Part shown: positions 24,930 through 28,106 of the stretch, in pieces
Layout of the letters: each line of letters begins with the position of its first letter
How positions within the stretch are numbered: the stretch's first letter is position 1
Assembly (NCBI GenBank): GCA_964489835.1
Contig: CAZBBC010000046.1
Span: 1 to 28,106, forward strand
Length of the DNA stretch: 28,106 nucleotides
Source: CAZBBC01 sp964489835
GTDB taxonomy: Bacteria > Calditrichota > Calditrichia > JAJRVZ01
Direction: 5' to 3'
Translations under genes and position numbers: made by a program
Notes under the pieces: model-generated
What the model was told of the DNA's origin: nothing
Database searches by the model: none
Seen by the model: only the letters and a program-made list of their open reading frames with translations

Positions 24930-24954
24930 ATGACTTATTCAATGGGCATAGCAA

Positions 24955-25842
24955 TCATAAATGCTCATTAAACCAGCGAATCGCTTCCGGAAAAACCACA
25001 TCCTGGGGAACCTGACGGTGTTTTGTCGGATACCAGACGATCCTCTTCGGTTCTTTTGCTTTATCATAAAGTAATTTTGTTGAAAACGGTGGTATGACCT
25101 CATCCTTTTCAGCATTGAGCATTAACAAAGGCCGCGGTGAAATTTTTTCAACAAAATTTATCGGATCGATGATACTCACATAGTTCGCCGTTTCCGTGGA
25201 TAGAGCATCAAATTTAAATATCAGGTTCAATCCCCCACCGGCAAGAGCAATCACCGGTACTTTTATCCGGTCATCAACGCCACAAAAAACTGTCCCGATT
25301 ACTCCCCCAAGGCTGATACCAAAATAACCGATGCGCTCCTGGTCAATTTCGGATCTTGTCTCCAGAAAATCAACAGCCCGCCGCAGATCGAATACGGTTT
25401 GAGCAATAATATCCCTTGTCCAGAATCGATAGCCTTTAGCAAAGTCATAGTTGTGTTCATGAATCTTTCGATCTCCATGATTTGCCACGTCAATACGCAT
25501 CACCGCATAGGCGCTATCCAGCATATATTTATGACCAAGCCTCATATAATCCGCCTCTTTATGATCTTTTACGCCGTGGACAAAAATAATCACCGGAACC
25601 GGTCTTGGAACATTTTTTGGCACGGAGAGCAATGCGGTGACGACGGCATCATGAAAACTGCGATAAGTCACCGCATACATAAGATACTGATCAGTCTCTG
25701 ACTTCAGTCGCACAGAATCATCCAGAGGAAAATCGTGATCATAATCGTAATAGTGTAAAATCGAAATATTTTCCTGAGTGGTACAGCTGGTTATAAAAAC
25801 AAGGAAGAACAATAAAATGATTAGTAAGGTCTTATGTTTCAT
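24955..25842 (-). CDS. Lipoprotein alpha/beta hydrolase (acetyl xylan esterase / DLH-like)
   Basis: 295 residues from the ATG at 25842, preferred over one at 25875 because a GAGAG precedes it and a short lipoprotein signal then ends at FITSC (Cys20). Hydrolase landmarks: the oxyanion segment PVIIFVHGVKDHKEAD (83-98), the nucleophile elbow GISLGG (Ser177), Asp247 in EKDEVIPP and His275 in TKHRQVP. DVANHGDR (118-125) is typical of the acetyl-xylan-esterase/dienelactone hydrolase group. It probably removes acetyl or other acyl esters from glycans at the membrane. It sits between two repeat islands as a single-gene unit. Confidence 0.9.
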   Translation of the reverse strand: MKHKTLLIILLFFLVFITSCTTQENISILHYYDYDHDFPLDDSVRLKSETDQYLMYAVTYRSFHDAVVTALLSVPKNVPRPVPVIIFVHGVKDHKEADYMRLGHKYMLDSAYAVMRIDVANHGDRKIHEHNYDFAKGYRFWTRDIIAQTVFDLRRAVDFLETRSEIDQERIGYFGISLGGVIGTVFCGVDDRIKVPVIALAGGGLNLIFKFDALSTETANYVSIIDPINFVEKISPRPLLMLNAEKDEVIPPFSTKLLYDKAKEPKRIVWYPTKHRQVPQDVVFPEAIRWFNEHL

Positions 25843-25948
25843 GATTTCTCTCAAAATACGGTACAAGCTGGACATAAAAAATTATGTATTGACCCTCCCC
25901 CAACCACAGGCGGTTGCAATATCACTTTTTTCATGTATGCAGGCTCTG

Positions 25949-26041
25949 TCTCCCCCTTGGAAAAGGGGGAGTAAGGGGGATGTTATTTCTCTATAAGTTA
26001 TGTAAAAACATCCCCCTAACCCCCTTCAAAGGGGGAATTAG
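25949..26041. repeat. CCCCCTAACCCCC inverted-repeat element
   Basis: The left arm 25949-25984 (TCTCCCCCTTGGAAAAGGGG and on to GGGGGATGTT) faces the right arm 26007-26041 (AACATCCCCCTAACCCCC and on to AAAGGGGGAATTAG). Only 22 nt separate them. It is the tightest copy of this family in the window. Confidence 0.88.
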
Positions 26042-26124
26042 ATTTTGCTTATTCGAACAGATAATTACATATTTCTGTTATAATTATCAAATCTGCAACG
26101 GTCTCAGCCAGCCGGTGTGGGTAA

Positions 26125-26394
26125 TTATTGAATACCGACCTCAGCCAGCACAGGCATATGATCCGAAGGATACCTGTTATTCCAGTGTTGTGTGAGAATT
26201 CCGTGCTTGTAAACTTTTACAGCATCATTAATAAAGATAAAATCGATACGTCTTTCTTTTTGTGATTTACCAAATCCATTGAATGAATTATCCGGGCCAT
26301 GGTGCGCCTCTAAAGAAGTATACATTGCATCACTGAGATTTATTCCATCCGGATCATCCGAAGTTATTATTTTATATATTACAGAATTTGCTAA
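26125..26394 (-). pseudogene. Truncated endonuclease/exonuclease/phosphatase family gene (C-terminal part)
   Basis: The frame is open from 26394 to the stop at 26125, about 89 codons, and lies just after an in-frame TAA at 26397-26395. It encodes only the C-terminal end of an EEP (DNase I-like) domain: ITSDDPDGINLSDAMY, GPDNSFNGFG, RRIDFIFIND and the final motif YPSDHMPVLAEV, which holds the conserved SDH. The N-terminal two thirds, with the metal Glu and the GDFN motif, are missing. The break coincides with the start of a 30-nt perfect palindrome at 26394-26423. This is a gene remnant rather than a small protein. The intact gene would have been a lipid or sugar phosphate phosphatase or nuclease. 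Confidence 0.8.
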
Positions 26395-26458
26395 TTAACC
26401 CCTGGTTTAAACCAGGGGTTAATACCAAATAATACTTTTTCCAACCGTTTTAACGGTT
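26394..26458. repeat. REP-like palindrome pair
   Basis: 26394-26423 is a perfect 30-nt palindrome with half-site ATTAACCCCTGGTTT. After 19 nt comes AACCGTTTTAACGGTT (26443-26458, 7-bp stem, 2-nt loop). The pair resembles the two-hairpin REP units linked to Y1-type (RAYT) transposases in other bacteria, from memory. It lies 15 nt past the stop of the isomerase-DUF1080 gene and could also act as its terminator, although no T-run follows on the minus strand. Confidence 0.8.
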
Positions 26459-26472
26459 TTCATATCAAGATA

Positions 26473-27924
26473 TTATTTGCCTAGCTCTTTTATAAAAACA
26501 TTCTTAAAAAATACCGGTGAACGGCTGTCGTGATTCTGGAGACCGATATACCCTTTTAGGGCAAACTCTTTTATCTTTCCTCTTGGCTCAGCATCCCAAT
26601 CATTAACGAGTTGATCATTTAACTCTACTTTGATATTCTTGCCTTTGAAGGTGATCTTAAAGTGATTCCATTCACCGGTTGGCTTGGCTGCGTCTATTTT
26701 GGGAGGTTCAGCATCGTAAATAGAACCGGTTTTGTGGATGCCCGCACTGTTGTCATCGATTTGAACCTCAAAGGACCGGTAGATGTAATCATTGCTCACT
26801 ACAAATTCCGGTACTCTCAGGAAAACGCCCGAATTTGTTCTCTTTTCAGAACATTTATAATCCAGCTCCAGAACAAAATCAGCATACATTTCCCGGCTAT
26901 ACCAGAACAACCCCATTCCGCCATGCGACTTCATAACACCGCTTTCATCATCCAGATCAAAATATCCCGGACCGTAGTGATTCCAACCAGATTTGGACTC
27001 AAGCAATTCTTTATATCCCAGGTAATAAGTGATGCTTTTTATATATTCAATACCTTTAAGAATCGAAGGTTCCGGATTTAATACTTCCTCTTCGTTTTCA
27101 TATTCGATGGCCAGATAGCCCCGGTAGTTTTGCTCTGTCAGCTCGGCCAGGACATCATGGATATTAACTTTTCCCTGTCCATAGGGAACATCATAGGCTT
27201 CTTTTATCCCAAATTCGTTTAAATCTTTCAGATGAACATCTAATATGCGACCTTTCAACAGCCGCAGAGCGTCGACTGCCTTCACCCCCGAACGCGACCA
27301 ATGTCCGACATCGGCACAAACCCCGATCCTCCTATCCAATCCCTGAATATGATCCAACACGGTTTGCGGCAATGAGTACTTTGATGGTGTGGGATGATTA
27401 TGGACAGCGATGCGTATATTATATTCTTTGACCAATTTCTCTATCAGAGAATAATCATCAAATTTCGGTTCGGCTACTATGGTAGAAATTCCCATCGTTT
27501 TAGCAAAATCGAAAACCTGGCGCATACTCTCTTCGTTATTTTCAAATCCAACCACACCATAGCTAACAACCTTTAAATCATATTTCTTTAACAAGGATTT
27601 AACCCATTGAATCTGATCTTCATTCATTTGATGATCGAACTTAAGATCCTTACTCTCCGGACTTAGTGGTTGACCTGGATAAGCCTGTAAAAATTTTAAA
27701 CCCATTTTATTTACTTTCTGGAGCGCCTCCAGAAAAGTAAACTTTCTAAATGTCCAGCATTGCATCGCCAGTGGCATTTCTCGAATTCGTACCTCTTTGT
27801 AATCGATTTTCGTCTCACCCATCGGTGAGGCAGTCATACCCTCGCTACTTTCTTTTTTGGCACAAGAAAAAAATACAAGCGTGAGGAAAAGTGTTAATAA
27901 TAGGTAAATGATAGGTCTGTTCAT
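26473..27924 (-). CDS. Lipoprotein fusion: sugar isomerase/epimerase TIM barrel + DUF1080
   Basis: 483 residues. A signal ends near Cys21 (VFFSCAKK), suggesting a lipoprotein. Residues 45-300 are an AP-endonuclease-2-type sugar isomerase/epimerase barrel with metal-site candidates Glu152 (VAEPKFDD), Asp205 and His208 (CADVGHW), His231 (DVHLKD) and Glu274 (AIEYENEEE). Residues 305-483 are DUF1080 (PF06439), with GWNHYGPGYFDL, SHGGMGLFWYS, NSGVFLRV and GYIGLQNHDSR. Some DUF1080 proteins hydrolyse 3-keto-glycosides made by Gfo/Idh enzymes, so this protein may act together with the Tat-exported oxidoreductase. Epimerases of this kind are mostly cytoplasmic. ATG 27924 has AAGGAG upstream. Confidence 0.93.
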   Translation of the reverse strand: MNRPIIYLLLTLFLTLVFFSCAKKESSEGMTASPMGETKIDYKEVRIREMPLAMQCWTFRKFTFLEALQKVNKMGLKFLQAYPGQPLSPESKDLKFDHQMNEDQIQWVKSLLKKYDLKVVSYGVVGFENNEESMRQVFDFAKTMGISTIVAEPKFDDYSLIEKLVKEYNIRIAVHNHPTPSKYSLPQTVLDHIQGLDRRIGVCADVGHWSRSGVKAVDALRLLKGRILDVHLKDLNEFGIKEAYDVPYGQGKVNIHDVLAELTEQNYRGYLAIEYENEEEVLNPEPSILKGIEYIKSITYYLGYKELLESKSGWNHYGPGYFDLDDESGVMKSHGGMGLFWYSREMYADFVLELDYKCSEKRTNSGVFLRVPEFVVSNDYIYRSFEVQIDDNSAGIHKTGSIYDAEPPKIDAAKPTGEWNHFKITFKGKNIKVELNDQLVNDWDAEPRGKIKEFALKGYIGLQNHDSRSPVFFKNVFIKELGK

Positions 27925-28007
27925 ATTGACTCCTTAGTTTATCTTTAGTAGTGTAAAATGTATTAATATGTTTTCCATTTAACTAATTATTTTTATTGGC
28001 GATACAT

Positions 28008-28045
28008 AAATTCCCCCTTTCAAAGGGGGCTAGGGGGATGTTTTT
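28008..28045. repeat. Single arm of the CCCCCTAACCCCC family
   Basis: AAATTCCCCCTTTCAAAGGG then GGCTAGGGGGATGTTTTT. It is an isolated arm, or the left arm of an element whose right arm lies beyond the window edge. The remaining bases to the right edge are AT-rich and contain nothing I recognise. Confidence 0.75.
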
Positions 28046-28106
28046 CTTTCTATTTCTTCAATACACCCCATAATTAATTCTAATGCTCCAGTGATGTTTT
28101 TTAATA

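Noticed and set aside
26394..26423. Rho-independent terminator of the isomerase-DUF1080 gene
   Set aside because: The stem is perfect, but no T-run follows on the minus strand and the same palindrome type is known as a dispersed repeat. Kept as a repeat only.
1..28106. tRNA, rRNA or riboswitch
   Set aside because: I saw no cloverleaf, rRNA core sequence or known riboswitch motif in the gaps. A covariance-model search would settle this.

Overview
The window looks like chromosomal DNA from an uncultured, AT-leaning bacterium with a Gram-negative type envelope. Many lipoproteins, a Tat-exported dehydrogenase, a GntP permease, tandem ceramidase-like hydrolases, GH92, GH31 and URO-D-like proteins, together with intergenic gaps full of dispersed palindromes, suggest a candidate phylum of the FCB group (KSB1/Latescibacteria-like). 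That placement is an inference from gene style; no rRNA or other marker gene is present.

All supported genes lie on the minus strand, so transcription runs from high to low coordinates. From the right: a lipoprotein that joins a sugar isomerase/epimerase to DUF1080 (26473-27924), a broken endonuclease/exonuclease/phosphatase gene cut at a 30-nt palindrome (26125-26394), a lipoprotein alpha/beta hydrolase (24955-25842), a membrane-anchored C45-type Ntn hydrolase (22176-24014), a membrane-anchored GH31 glycosidase (20189-21988), an exported beta-helix protein followed 34 nt later by a URO-D-like protein with a TTG start (16666-19629 and 15555-16631), a lipoprotein sulfatase (13845-15233), a GH92 alpha-mannosidase (11218-13584), an oligogalacturonate-lyase-like propeller (9550-10755), a lipoprotein of unknown function (8288-9262), two neutral-ceramidase-like proteins (6613-7917 and 4755-6335), a GIY-YIG nuclease inside an inverted-repeat unit (4372-4744), a GntP permease and a Tat-exported Gfo/Idh/MocA oxidoreductase (2843-4192 and 1298-2773), a KH-domain RNA-binding protein (817-1065), and an exported rhamnose-mutarotase-like protein that overlaps the start of a second URO-D-like gene running off the left edge (226-639 and 1-226).

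The theme is breakdown of complex, probably sulfated or rhamnose/uronate/mannose-bearing glycans and glycoconjugates outside the cytoplasm. Thirteen of the seventeen intact or edge-truncated genes encode proteins with export signals or N-terminal membrane anchors. No SusC/SusD pair, no TonB-dependent receptor and no transcriptional regulator is visible. The Tat-exported oxidoreductase and the DUF1080 fusion could be steps of a 3-keto-glycoside route (inference).

The second theme is repeats. Most gaps wider than about 150 nt carry a palindromic or inverted-repeat element, and at least six sequence families occur. The tight gene pairs carry none. The clearest mobile unit is the GIY-YIG gene, whose start and stop codons lie at the inner edges of two inverted repeats; shorter, gene-less units with a similar end architecture occur elsewhere in the window.
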